A program made the translations under genes and the position numbers. From Polaromonas sp. (lineage in GTDB: Bacteria > Pseudomonadota > Gammaproteobacteria > Burkholderiales > Burkholderiaceae_C), in the NCBI RefSeq assembly GCF_029945895.1, contig NZ_JAQSDL010000112.1, forward strand, positions 45,032 through 109,031: a DNA stretch of 64,000 nt, given 5' to 3'. The notes under the pieces are model-generated. The model did no database searches and was not told where the DNA came from. It saw nothing but the letters and a program-made list of their open reading frames with translations. This document shows positions 18,795-27,596 of the stretch, one piece after another (position 1 is the first letter of the stretch; each line of letters starts with the position of its first letter).

Positions 18795-19706
18795 TTATGA
18801 ATGACGGAGGGGAACAGGGGAAAACAGCGGCTCGGCCAGACCCCGCGCGCCGGGGCGCAGGGCGAACAGGCCACCGGCCAGCGGCTGGTCGGACAGGTCC
18901 ACGCCGTGCGGGCGTATCGATGTGACGAACAGGGTGTCCAGCCCGGCGCCGCCGAAGGCGCACATGGCGGGCTTCCTGACGGGCACAGCCAGCGAGCGGT
19001 CCAGCTTGCCTTCGGGTGTGAAGCGGTGGACCAGCCCGGCATCGTTGCCGCAAATCCAGTAGCAACCGTCTTCATCAACAGCGGCGCCGTCGGGCCGGCC
19101 CGGTAAGGGGTTCATGTCGACAAAGGGCCGGCGCCGCGAGGGCGTTCCCGTCGCGGTGTCGTAGTCGAAGGCCCAGATCATCTGCACCGAGGGATGGGAG
19201 TCCGAGAGGTACATGGTGCGGCCATCGGGGCTGAAGGCCAGGCCGTTGGGCGTGATCAAGCCGCTCAGGCGTTCTTTCAGCCCGCTCTCATTTTCATAGC
19301 TGTAGACGCAGCCGGTACGGGCGCCCAACGACATATCGCGCACCATGGTGCCAGCCACAAAGCGGCCCTGCCGGTCACAGCGGCCATCGTTGAAACGCAT
19401 GCCGTCCTGTTCATGGTGGACCTCCGCCAGGCGTTTGGCCTCCAGCCGGCCGTCCTCATGCAGACGCAATTCGAACACCCCGGTTTCCAGGCCCGCCACC
19501 CAATGCGCGGCGGGGCCGCAGGAGGCGATGCAGGCCAGCATTTCAGGTGCCAGCCAGGTCGTGACCTGGCCGGTCGCGGCCTGCCAGCGGCAGAGCTGGC
19601 GCGCCGGGATATCCACCCAGTACAGCGCCTGTGCTGCAACGTGCCAGACCGGGCTCTCGCCGGTTGCATTGCGGCAGTCCACCAGAAGCTCGGCGCCGGT
19701 GCTCAT
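18795..19706 (-). CDS. SMP-30/gluconolactonase-family aldaro-lactonase
   Basis: 303-residue six-bladed beta-propeller lactonase. Metal-binding positions expected for SMP-30 enzymes are visible: Glu in TGESPVW (about residue 17), Asn in RFNDGRCD and ITPNGLAFS, and Asp in YLSDS. It starts 4 bp after the uronate dehydrogenase stop; ATG 19706 was chosen for that reason. In this setting it would open the galactaro- or glucaro-lactone formed by uronate dehydrogenase, giving the aldarate for GarD/GudD. The lactone specificity is inferred from neighbours. Confidence 0.88.
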   Translation of the reverse strand: MSTGAELLVDCRNATGESPVWHVAAQALYWVDIPARQLCRWQAATGQVTTWLAPEMLACIASCGPAAHWVAGLETGVFELRLHEDGRLEAKRLAEVHHEQDGMRFNDGRCDRQGRFVAGTMVRDMSLGARTGCVYSYENESGLKERLSGLITPNGLAFSPDGRTMYLSDSHPSVQMIWAFDYDTATGTPSRRRPFVDMNPLPGRPDGAAVDEDGCYWICGNDAGLVHRFTPEGKLDRSLAVPVRKPAMCAFGGAGLDTLFVTSIRPHGVDLSDQPLAGGLFALRPGARGLAEPLFSPVPLRHS

Positions 19707-19710
19707 GGCA

Positions 19711-20520
19711 TCAATCGGCAAACGGGCCGGCTTTGACAAAGCCACCCCCCTGGAATTGCACCGCCGGGTCGCTGAGGTCGGGCGCCGGGGTGCGGGCGTA
19801 CACCGCCTCGCGAAAGATGTCCGAGCTGTCCTGCGGCGCAAAACCGATGTGGCGGGCGCGGCTGTTGTCCCACCAGGTGACCGCGTTGTCGGACATGCCG
19901 AACACGATGCTGTGCCCCAGCACCGGCGTGGTCAGGCAGGCGGTGATCAGGCGGTGCAGATCGTCAAAACTGAGCCAGGTGGCCAGCATGCGTCGGTCTT
20001 TCGGCTCGGGAAAGGAGGAGCCGATGCGCACACAGGCCGTTTCAATGCCGTAGCGGTCAAAGTAAAACCGCGACAGGTCTTCGCCAAAAGCCTTGCTGAC
20101 ACCATACAAGCCGTCGGGACGCGCAGGCGCATCGGCATTGATGGTTTCGCTCTGGCGGTAAAAACCGGTGACGTGGTTGGAGCTGGCAAACACCACGCGT
20201 TGGACACCGTGTTTGCGCGCTGCTTCATACAGGTTGTACAGGCCCAGAATGTTGGCCTGCAGGATGGGACCGAACGGCCCCTCGACCGACACGCCACCCA
20301 GGTGCACGATGGCCTGCACACCCTGGACCATGGTGTCGACGGCTGCGGCGTCGGCCAGATCGGCCAGCGCCACTTCTTCCCCCGCGCCGGCTGCGCCGAA
20401 ATCCACCCGGTCCGACAGGCGCAGCACGCTGCAGTTGGCCTTCAGGCGGCCACGCAGGGCCTGGCCCAAGCCACCCGCGGCGCCGGTCAGCAACAGTTTT
20501 TCGTGAACCCGGATGGTCAT
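19711..20520 (-). CDS. udh: Uronate (glucuronate/galacturonate) dehydrogenase
   Basis: 269-residue short-chain NAD-dependent dehydrogenase that oxidises D-glucuronate or D-galacturonate to the aldaro-lactone. The NAD motif LLLTGAAGGLG is at residues 9-19, the catalytic Tyr/Lys pair at Tyr139 and Lys143 (YGVSK), and the SSNHVTGFYRQ stretch near 114-122 is characteristic of bacterial Udh proteins, as is the ending QGGGFVKAGPFAD. ATG 20520 was preferred over an upstream in-frame codon because homologues begin just before the glycine-rich loop. It is the first gene of the operon and is divergent from the FadR-type regulator. Confidence 0.93.
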   Translation of the reverse strand: MTIRVHEKLLLTGAAGGLGQALRGRLKANCSVLRLSDRVDFGAAGAGEEVALADLADAAAVDTMVQGVQAIVHLGGVSVEGPFGPILQANILGLYNLYEAARKHGVQRVVFASSNHVTGFYRQSETINADAPARPDGLYGVSKAFGEDLSRFYFDRYGIETACVRIGSSFPEPKDRRMLATWLSFDDLHRLITACLTTPVLGHSIVFGMSDNAVTWWDNSRARHIGFAPQDSSDIFREAVYARTPAPDLSDPAVQFQGGGFVKAGPFAD

Positions 20521-20613
20521 GCTTGTCTCTGGTTGAAAATGGGAGGGTGGCAAACGCTGGACTTTTGCATCAGGTTTGCTAAAGTAGCTTCAATTCAATA
20601 AGATATCAGTTAT

Positions 20614-20631
20614 ACGTTGTCTGATGACTAA
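20614..20631. promoter_or_regulatory. Candidate operator of the FadR-type regulator, udh/regulator promoter
   Basis: An 18-bp sequence containing GTTGTCTGATGACT lies between the divergent udh operon and the regulator gene. A sequence identical at 14 of 18 positions by eye precedes gudD (21550-21567). GntR/FadR proteins usually bind short AT-containing dyads of about this size. No other shared string was noticed between the two promoters. Confidence 0.5.
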
Positions 20632-20708
20632 GAATTTTTAATGAGGCAGCATCCCCTGTCAAGTGTTTTCTGGTCAGATCAAGGCAAACCCCTACCCGAG
20701 CAAACCCG

Positions 20709-21482
20709 ATGGAATCGAACGTAACGGCCACCCCCCTAGACGACGCACCGCGTGTGCGCCGCCCTCGCGGCCTGGTCACCGAAATTGTTGAAAGCCTGGC
20801 GGCCAGCATCCGTGCCGGGCAGCTCCTGCCCGGCGACAAGCTGCCCACCGAGGCCGAAATCATGGCCCGCTTCGATGTGAGCCGGACGGTGGTGCGCGAG
20901 TCAATTTCCAAACTGCAGGCCTCCGGCCTGGTGGAAACACGCCACGGCATCGGCACCTTTGTGATCGAGAACCGTGACGCCGGCAACTTCAGGATTGCCG
21001 CGGCCGACTTCGCCACGGTGGCTGATGTCATTTCGGTGCTGGAGTTGCGCATCAGCCTGGAAACCGAGGCCGCCGGCCTCGCCGCCCAGAGGAGAAGCAC
21101 GGAAAACCTCGAGGCCATGGCCACGGCCCTGCGGGCTTTCCAGGACTCGATCCACGCGGACTCCGATGCCGTCCCGCCGGACTTCCAGTTTCACATGGAG
21201 GTGGCCCGCGCCACCGGCAACCGCCACTTTGCGGACCTCATGACCTACCTGGGCACCATGATCATTCCGCGCACCCGTGTTAACACGCCGCAAAGCGCAC
21301 CCGAAGGCCGCCTGAGTTATTTGCAGCGCGTCAACGGTGAGCATGAAAGCATTTACAACGCCATTCGCAGCCAGGATGCCGAAGCCGCCCGGGCGGCCAT
21401 GCGCACCCACCTCTCCAACAGCCGGGAGCGGTTGCGCAAGGGCCAGGCCGTCGAGCCGGTAGACCCTCCGGCGACGAGTTGA
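20709..21482 (+). CDS. FadR-subfamily GntR regulator of the uronate/aldarate genes
   Basis: 257-residue regulator with an N-terminal winged helix (residues about 18-85: LVTEIVESLAASIRAGQLLPGDKLPTEAEI, then VSRTVVRESISKLQASGLVE) and a C-terminal FCD ligand-binding domain (about 95-235) with the metal-binding His residues expected in that fold. It is divergent from udh and upstream of gudD, the position of a local repressor relieved by a pathway sugar acid. The effector is not determinable from sequence. Confidence 0.92.
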   Translation: MESNVTATPLDDAPRVRRPRGLVTEIVESLAASIRAGQLLPGDKLPTEAEIMARFDVSRTVVRESISKLQASGLVETRHGIGTFVIENRDAGNFRIAAADFATVADVISVLELRISLETEAAGLAAQRRSTENLEAMATALRAFQDSIHADSDAVPPDFQFHMEVARATGNRHFADLMTYLGTMIIPRTRVNTPQSAPEGRLSYLQRVNGEHESIYNAIRSQDAEAARAAMRTHLSNSRERLRKGQAVEPVDPPATS

Positions 21483-21549
21483 CCCCGCGCTGAGCGGACC
21501 GGCTGGTTGCGGCCGGATCAGGGAATTCCCCGAGGGGAAGAAGATTCCC

Positions 21550-21592
21550 ATGTTGTACGATGACTGATCTTTAAACCGATTTGTTGTCTTAT
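21550..21592. promoter_or_regulatory. Candidate regulator site upstream of gudD
   Basis: 21550-21567 repeats the 20614-20631 motif (14 of 18 positions), and GTTGTCTTAT at 21583-21592 repeats its core again. Both lie in the 120 bp between the regulator gene and gudD, which suggests that gudD has its own regulated promoter. Confidence 0.45.
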
Positions 21593-21603
21593 TTCCTGCC
21601 TCT

Positions 21604-22962
21604 ATGCCTGACGCCCGCTCTCCCTCCCCGGCAGCTTCGCAAACGCCGCAGATCATCCGCCTGCAAGTCATTCCGGTCGCCGGTCATGACAGCATGTTGC
21701 TCAACCTGAGTGGCGCGCATGGCCCGTTTTTCACGCGTAACCTGCTGCTGCTGACCGACAGCTCGGGCCGCACGGGTGTGGGCGAAGTGCCGGGTGGCGA
21801 GAAAATCCGCAGCACGCTGGAGGACGCCCGTGCCCTGGTCGAAGGCCAGTCCCTGGGCCACTGGAACCAGATCCTGAGCACCCTGCGCACGCAATTTGCC
21901 GGGCGCGACAGCGGCGGCCGCGGCAACCAGACCTTTGACCTGCGCGTCGCCATCCACGCCGTGACCGCCGTGGAAAGCGCCCTGCTCGACCTGCTGGGCC
22001 AGTTTCTCGGTGTGCCGGTCGCCGCCCTGCTGGGCGAAGGCCAGCAACGCGAGTCGGTCGCCATGCTGGGTTACCTGTTTTACATTGCCGACCGCCGGCA
22101 AACCAAGCTAGCCTACCGGAGCGAGCCGGACGCAGACGACGACTGGCTGCGGCTGCGCCATGAACCCGCGATGGATGCCCGGGCCGTGGTGCGGCTGGCC
22201 GAAGCGGCGCACCAGCGTTATGGCTTCAAGGACTTCAAGCTCAAGGGCGGCGTGCTGCGCGGCGAGGAAGAAATCGAGGCCATCATCGCGCTGTCGGAGC
22301 GTTTTCCCGACGCGCGCATCACGCTGGACCCGAACGGCGGCTGGCTGCTGAAGGACGCGGTGCGTTTGTGCCGCGACCGGCAGCGGGAACTGGCCTATGC
22401 CGAAGACCCCTGCGGCGCCGAAGGTGTCTTCTCCGGCCGTGAAGTGATGGCGGAGTTTCGCCGTGCCACCGGCCTGAAAACAGCGACCAACATGATCGCG
22501 ACCGACTGGCGCGAACTCGCGCACGCCGTCACCTTGCAGGCGGTCGACATTCCGCTGACCGACCCGCACTTCTGGACCATGCAGGGCTCGGTGCGGGTGG
22601 CGCAGATGTGCCAGACCTGGGGCCTGACCTGGGGCTCGCATTCAAACAACCATTTCGACGTGTCGCTGGCCATGTTCACCCACGTCGCGGCAGCGGCACC
22701 CGGCAAGGTCACCGCGATCGACACCCACTGGATCTGGCAGGACGGCCAGCGCCTGACGAAACAGCCCCTGCAGATCGTGGACGGCAGCGTGACTGTTCCC
22801 CAAGTCCCCGGCCTGGGCGTGGAGCTCGACATGGCAGAGGTTGGCAAAGCCCACCAGCTTTACCTGCAGCACGGCCTGGGCGCGCGCGACGACGCCCTCG
22901 CCATGCAGTACCTGGTGCCGAACTGGACCTTCAACGCCAGGATGCCCTGCATGGTCCGGTAG
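21604..22962 (+). CDS. gudD: Glucarate dehydratase (enolase superfamily)
   Basis: 452-residue enolase-superfamily dehydratase converting D-glucarate to 5-keto-4-deoxyglucarate; E. coli GudD is 446 residues. Visible catalytic elements are the KxK motif in FKDFKLKGG (about residue 210), the metal ligands in LDPNGGW and [10 protein letters not shown], and the His/Asn region [12 protein letters not shown] near residue 345. The product is the same intermediate made by GarD and used by GarL, so the two divergent operons converge. Overall length and motifs make the assignment secure. Confidence 0.94.
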   Translation: MPDARSPSPAASQTPQIIRLQVIPVAGHDSMLLNLSGAHGPFFTRNLLLLTDSSGRTGVGEVPGGEKIRSTLEDARALVEGQSLGHWNQILSTLRTQFAGRDSGGRGNQTFDLRVAIHAVTAVESALLDLLGQFLGVPVAALLGEGQQRESVAMLGYLFYIADRRQTKLAYRSEPDADDDWLRLRHEPAMDARAVVRLAEAAHQRYGFKDFKLKGGVLRGEEEIEAIIALSERFPDARITLDPNGGWLLKDAVRLCRDRQRELAYAEDPCGAEGVFSGREVMAEFRRATGLKTATNMIATDWRELAHAVTLQAVDIPLTDPHFWTMQGSVRVAQMCQTWGLTWGSHSNNHFDVSLAMFTHVAAAAPGKVTAIDTHWIWQDGQRLTKQPLQIVDGSVTVPQVPGLGVELDMAEVGKAHQLYLQHGLGARDDALAMQYLVPNWTFNARMPCMVR

Positions 22963-23014
22963 TTTCCCGCTGCATCCCGCGCCTGATTTTCATCACCACA
23001 AAAAGGAGACAAAC

Positions 23015-24001
23015 ATGAAACGCCGTTCATTGCTTCAAACCACGCTGGCCTCGGCCGCACTTCTCCCCCTTTTCGGCTCGGCCGCCGCCTGGGCTCAGGA
23101 TAAATGGCCGTCCAAACCCATCAACTACATCGTGCCCTTCCCGGCAGGTGGCACGACCGACATCCTCGGGCGACTGATCGGCCAGAAGCTGGGCACAGCG
23201 CTAGGCACCACCATCGTGATCGAGAACAAGGGTGGTGCCGGCGGCAGTGTCGGTTCGGAAGTTGCCGCGCGCGCACCGGCCGATGGCTACACCATGCTGG
23301 GCGGCACCATCAGCTCGCACGCCATCAATGTGAGCCTGTACCCCAAACTCGGCTACGACCCGATCAAGTCCTTTTCACCCGTGGTGCTGATCGGCTCGAA
23401 TCCGGTGGTGCTGATCGTCAAGGCGGACAGCCCCTACAAGACCCTCCAGGATGTGTTGGCTGCAGCGAAAGCCAAACCAAAAACCATTTCATCAGCATCG
23501 GCCGGCAACGGCACCTCACAGCACATGACGCTGGAATTGCTGGGCTTCAAGTCGGGCACGCAGTTCGTCCATGTGCCGTACAAGGGCAGCGGCCCGGCCA
23601 TCCAGGATGTGATCGGCGGCCAGGTCGACATGATGTTCGACACCACGGTGGTGGCCGGCCCGCACATCCAGAGCGGCAAGGTACGCGCCATCGCCGTGAG
23701 TTCGGCCAAACGCCTGGAGTCGCTGCCCAATGTGCCAACCATTGCCGAATCGGGCGTACCCGGCTTCGAGGTGGTGTCCTGGCAGGGCATTTTTGTGCCC
23801 GCCGGCGTACCCAAACCCATCATTGACCGGCTGCACACGGAAATCATGAAGATCCTGCAGACCCCTGAAATGCAGGACCGTCTCAAAGGCCTGGGCATGC
23901 AGCCTTCCAGCATGACACCCGATCAGGTGGCCGCCTTCCAGAAGGCCGAAGTCGAGAAGTGGGCGCAGGTCATCAAGGCCGCTGGCATCAAGCTTGAGTA
24001 A
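23015..24001 (+). CDS. Bug/TctC-family periplasmic receptor
   Basis: 328-residue tripartite tricarboxylate receptor, signal peptide ending AAAWAQ near residue 27, mature start DKWPSKPINYIVPFPAGGTTDILGRLI. AAAAGGAGA lies just before ATG 23015. It is downstream of gudD and 16 bp ahead of a sugar-type oxidoreductase; no TctAB permease genes are present. A glucarate-like ligand is inferred from context only. It resembles the receptor at 11407-12381, giving the locus two orphan Bug proteins, one at each end. Confidence 0.92.
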   Translation: MKRRSLLQTTLASAALLPLFGSAAAWAQDKWPSKPINYIVPFPAGGTTDILGRLIGQKLGTALGTTIVIENKGGAGGSVGSEVAARAPADGYTMLGGTISSHAINVSLYPKLGYDPIKSFSPVVLIGSNPVVLIVKADSPYKTLQDVLAAAKAKPKTISSASAGNGTSQHMTLELLGFKSGTQFVHVPYKGSGPAIQDVIGGQVDMMFDTTVVAGPHIQSGKVRAIAVSSAKRLESLPNVPTIAESGVPGFEVVSWQGIFVPAGVPKPIIDRLHTEIMKILQTPEMQDRLKGLGMQPSSMTPDQVAAFQKAEVEKWAQVIKAAGIKLE

Positions 24002-24017
24002 CAGCGGCGCGTCCAGA

Positions 24018-25034
24018 ATGCGTGTGGGTGTGGTGGGCGCAGGCCAGGGCTGTGCACCCCACTTCCAAAGCCTGCAGGACCTTCAGGACAAGCTGGCGCT
24101 GGCCTGGGTCATAGGCCGCGACGCGGGGCGCCTGGCCGCGCTGGAACTTCCGGCGGACACCCGGACCAGCACGCGACTGGAAGACCTGCTGGAAGACCCG
24201 ACGGTGCAGGTGGTGCTGGTGCTGACACCACCCAACACCCACCTTGACATCGTGCGGCGTGTTGCGGGTGCCGGTAAACATGTGCTGGTGGAAAAACCAC
24301 TGGAAGTCAGCCTGGACAAGGCACAAGAGCTGGTGGAGGTGTGCGAGCGTGACGGCGTGAAGCTGGCCGTGATGCTGCAGCACAGGATGCGCGAGGCCGC
24401 CCTCGCGCTGGTGCAGCTGGTTGCCAGCGGCACGCTGGGAAGCCTGGTCAGCGCGTCGGCCAGCGTGCGCTGGTGGCGACCACAGAGTTATTACGACGAA
24501 CCCGGCCGCGGTACCCTGGCGCGCGACGGCGGCGGCGTGCTGATGACCCAGGCCATCCACACGCTGGACTTGCTGCTGTGCCTGACCGGCATGCCGGAAA
24601 GGGTGAGCGCCATGGCCAGCACCAGCGCCCTGCACCACATGGAATGTGAAGACACCGTGGCCGCCGTGCTGCACTACCCGAACGGCGCCATCGGCAGCAT
24701 AGACGCGACCACCGCAGCCTACCCGGGGTTCCCGGAACGGATAACCCTCAATTTCACCGGGGGCTCGGCAACGCTGGAAGCCGGGGAGTTTCACGCCGAA
24801 CTGCTGGACGGCCGGACATTCCATGCCGGAAAGCGGCAGGCGTCGGGTTCCGGCGCGAACATGATGGCCTTCGACCACCTGGCCCACCGCGCCGTGCTGC
24901 AGGATTTTGTGGCCGCCCTACGGACCTCCGTGGAGCCGGCCGTCACCGGGCGTTCGGCCTTGCAGGTGCACCGGCTGATTGCGGCCATGATGGCGTCGTC
25001 CGGCAGCGGCGCCACCGTGTCCATCAAATCCTGA
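24018..25034 (+). CDS. Gfo/Idh/MocA-family oxidoreductase
   Basis: 338-residue NAD(P)-dependent oxidoreductase with an N-terminal Rossmann domain (VGVVGAGQGCAPH, residues about 3-15) and the family EKPLEVS motif containing the catalytic Lys (about residue 92), followed by a C-terminal beta-sheet substrate domain. An alternative TTG start at 23994 would overlap the upstream stop; ATG 24018 was chosen because the glycine-rich motif follows directly. Family members oxidise or epimerise sugars and sugar acids; its place after gudD suggests a side entry into the aldarate pathway. Confidence 0.87.
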   Translation: MRVGVVGAGQGCAPHFQSLQDLQDKLALAWVIGRDAGRLAALELPADTRTSTRLEDLLEDPTVQVVLVLTPPNTHLDIVRRVAGAGKHVLVEKPLEVSLDKAQELVEVCERDGVKLAVMLQHRMREAALALVQLVASGTLGSLVSASASVRWWRPQSYYDEPGRGTLARDGGGVLMTQAIHTLDLLLCLTGMPERVSAMASTSALHHMECEDTVAAVLHYPNGAIGSIDATTAAYPGFPERITLNFTGGSATLEAGEFHAELLDGRTFHAGKRQASGSGANMMAFDHLAHRAVLQDFVAALRTSVEPAVTGRSALQVHRLIAAMMASSGSGATVSIKS

Positions 25035-25063
25035 CAGCAGGTCTTTCGGCTACGCTTGGGGCC

Positions 25064-25699
25064 ATGAACCTCTCGCCCTCACCCGAGACCACGGCCGCAC
25101 CGCTGCATTTCTACTTCGACTTCATCTCGCCTTTCGGCTACTTCGCGTCACTGCGCATTGAGCCGCTGGCGGCGCAGCATGGCCGCAGCGTCGAATGGCA
25201 CGCCATGCTGCTGGGCGTTTCAGTGCTGAAGGTGATGGGATTGAAATCGCTGCTCGACACGCCCCTCAAGGGTGACTACATCCGCCGCGACGCGAAACGC
25301 TACATGCGCCGCCACGGCCTGGAGGTGAAACGTGATCTGGACGATGTGGTGATGGACCCGCGCGCCGCGGGACGTGCCTTCTACTGGGTCAAGCAGCACC
25401 ACCCGGCCCTCGCCGCGCCGCTGGCCCACGCGATCTACCACGCCTACTGGGCAGAAGGCCGGGATCTTTCCACCGCGGAGGCGGTGGCGGCCATCCGCCT
25501 GCCTGCGGGCCTCGATGCACAGGGCTTGCGCGCAGGCATCGACAGCGAGGAAGCCAGACAGTTGCTGCGCAGCGCGGTCGAAGCCTCGCTGAAAGCCGGC
25601 ATTTTCGGCTCGCCCACCGTGGTGGTGGACGGCGAGCCGTTCTGGGGTGTGGAAAACCTGGGGCAGGTGGAACAGTGGCTGGACAGCGGCGGCTGGTAA
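25064..25699 (+). CDS. 2-hydroxychromene-2-carboxylate isomerase-like protein (DsbA fold)
   Basis: 211-residue glutathione-dependent isomerase/transferase-like protein of the DsbA/kappa-GST fold. It begins FYFDFISPFGYFASLRIEPLA, the typical HCCA-isomerase N-terminus in which a Ser replaces the DsbA CxxC, and ends with GIFGSPTVVVDGEPFWGVENL. HCCA isomerases act in naphthalene degradation, but homologues are widespread and the true substrate here is unknown. It ends exactly where the convergent acyl-CoA ligase gene ends (stops at 25699 and 25700). Confidence 0.87.
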   Translation: MNLSPSPETTAAPLHFYFDFISPFGYFASLRIEPLAAQHGRSVEWHAMLLGVSVLKVMGLKSLLDTPLKGDYIRRDAKRYMRRHGLEVKRDLDDVVMDPRAAGRAFYWVKQHHPALAAPLAHAIYHAYWAEGRDLSTAEAVAAIRLPAGLDAQGLRAGIDSEEARQLLRSAVEASLKAGIFGSPTVVVDGEPFWGVENLGQVEQWLDSGGW

Positions 25700-27541
25700 T
25701 CAGGCTTCAGAAAAAACAAATTTCACCGGAACCGCAATCGCGGCCAGGCGCTCGCGCAGCCGGCGTTCCAGCGCGTCGTCACGCGCGGACGCGATGGCCA
25801 CCACGGCCGCCAGGCTGCCGCCGCGCTCCTCGCCCCGCACAGTGGCGCCGGCTATGTCCACCAGCATCTCGGCCAGCTTGACTTCGATGGCACGCAGGCG
25901 CAGCGCCGGCTTGTAGATCTTGCCGATCGCCGTGACCGGCATCACCTCGATGATGGTCACGCGTTTGGGCGCCGCAGGCCGCTCGTACACATGGGGCACC
26001 ACCTCGGCCAGCAGCGTGGCCGCGTCGCAAAACATGCCGGGTTTGAGCGTGACAAAGGCCACGGGCAACTCGCCGGCGTAGGCGTCGGGCTCGCTGACCA
26101 CGGCGCACAGGGCCACCGCCGGGTGGGCCAGGAAGGCGTCTTCGACGAGGCCGGGGTCGATGTTGTGCGAGCCGCGGATGATCACGTCCTTGGCGCGGCC
26201 AGTCAGGTGGATGTAGCCCTGGGCATCAAGGTGGCCAAGATCGCCGGAGACCAGCCAAGGCCCTTCGAACAGGCCAGTGTTGCGCGCAGCCTCGGTGTAA
26301 CCCGGGCTCACATGCGGGCCGCGCAGCACGATGACGCCGGTTTCACCGACCGCACAGGTTTCGCCCAGTTGCGCCACGCCGCCCTGCCAAGGCACAGCGC
26401 GCACCTCGGTGTAAGGCAGGCGCAGGCCGGTCGAGCCGGGCACACGCGGCGCCGCCAGCGGCTCGATGGACACCAGGCCCGCGCACTCGGTCATGCCAAG
26501 AATGTTGCGAACGGCAATCCCTGGCTTGCGCTCGAACTGCGCCGCCAGTTCCGTGGGCAGCGGCGAGCCACCGGTGTAGGCAACCTTGATCGACGAAATG
26601 TCTGCATCGACCGGCAGGTTGGACAGCGTCGCGAGAAGGGTCGGCACGCAGGCCAGTGCGGTCACGCGTTCGCGCTCGCAAAATTTCCAGTAGTTTCTGG
26701 TGAAGGCGGGGTTGCGCATGCCGCTCAGCGTGGGCAGCACCTGAGTCGCGCCTATGGCGAGCATGGACAGGCCGTACACAAAGGCGCCGGCGACATGAAA
26801 CAGCGGAAAACCGTTGAGCTCCACCGTGTGTTCGTCGAAGCCGTAAAACTGATGGGCAAACCAGCCGGTGTGCGCCTCGTTACCGTGGGTGTGCTGCGCC
26901 AGTTTGGGCGAGCCGGTTGTGCCGCCGGTATGGAAGCAGGCGGCGATGCGCTCCGGCGTGAGGTGGGGATCAAACGCCAGCACGTGACCGGCCTGCGCCA
27001 ACCGGTCCTGGAACACCGGCACACCCGGCGCCGCGTTGCTGCCGACGCGGATCTGCAGCACCGGCAGACGCCGGATCGCCAGTACGTTCTCTACCGTGGG
27101 CCAGAGCGGGAGCTCGTTATTGGGACCGAGCGCAACCATCACCTTGGCACCGGAGGCCTCGAGCAGGGCAGCTATGTGCTCGGGCTGCAGCAGGTAATTG
27201 ATCGGGCAGGCCTTGCCCGCCAGTTGCGCGCCCCAGAGTGCGAATTGCGTCTCGGGAATGTTCGGCGCCAGAATGGCCACGGCATCGTCAGGCCCGACGC
27301 CCATGGCGCGAAACAGGTTGGCCGCCCGGTGGATTTGCGCCAGCAATTCGGCGTAGCTGACGATCGTGGCCGGCTGCTGCAGGTCGCCGCTGGGCAGGTA
27401 GCGAAACGCATCACGGCCGGCAAAACGCTGCGCCGCCTGGGCGATCAGGCCGTAGGGGGTACGCGCCGGGATGGCCTGCGCGTAGGGCGTGCGCTCCAGC
27501 GCCTCGATGTCGGCCAGTCCCCGGAAGGTGGTTGTGCTCAT
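25700..27541 (-). CDS. Acyl-CoA synthetase (AMP-forming)
   Basis: 613-residue adenylate-forming ligase. The phosphate-binding A3 motif reads HTGGTTGSPK near residue 205 (Gly in place of the usual Ser), the A5 region reads GMTECAG, and the A7/A8 motifs VSGDLGHLDAQGYIHLTGRAKDVI lie near 430-455. It activates a carboxylic acid to its CoA ester. It is 55 bp downstream of the amidohydrolase gene on the same strand, so it may activate the acid released by side-chain shortening or an alternative phenylpropanoid. The C-terminal catalytic Lys is expected near GKIYKPALR. Confidence 0.9.
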   Translation of the reverse strand: MSTTTFRGLADIEALERTPYAQAIPARTPYGLIAQAAQRFAGRDAFRYLPSGDLQQPATIVSYAELLAQIHRAANLFRAMGVGPDDAVAILAPNIPETQFALWGAQLAGKACPINYLLQPEHIAALLEASGAKVMVALGPNNELPLWPTVENVLAIRRLPVLQIRVGSNAAPGVPVFQDRLAQAGHVLAFDPHLTPERIAACFHTGGTTGSPKLAQHTHGNEAHTGWFAHQFYGFDEHTVELNGFPLFHVAGAFVYGLSMLAIGATQVLPTLSGMRNPAFTRNYWKFCERERVTALACVPTLLATLSNLPVDADISSIKVAYTGGSPLPTELAAQFERKPGIAVRNILGMTECAGLVSIEPLAAPRVPGSTGLRLPYTEVRAVPWQGGVAQLGETCAVGETGVIVLRGPHVSPGYTEAARNTGLFEGPWLVSGDLGHLDAQGYIHLTGRAKDVIIRGSHNIDPGLVEDAFLAHPAVALCAVVSEPDAYAGELPVAFVTLKPGMFCDAATLLAEVVPHVYERPAAPKRVTIIEVMPVTAIGKIYKPALRLRAIEVKLAEMLVDIAGATVRGEERGGSLAAVVAIASARDDALERRLRERLAAIAVPVKFVFSEA

Positions 27542-27596
27542 TGCATGCGCTCCGCCTGGCAGGCTTGGCTATTCGCCCTGGGAACGGCCCGGCGGC

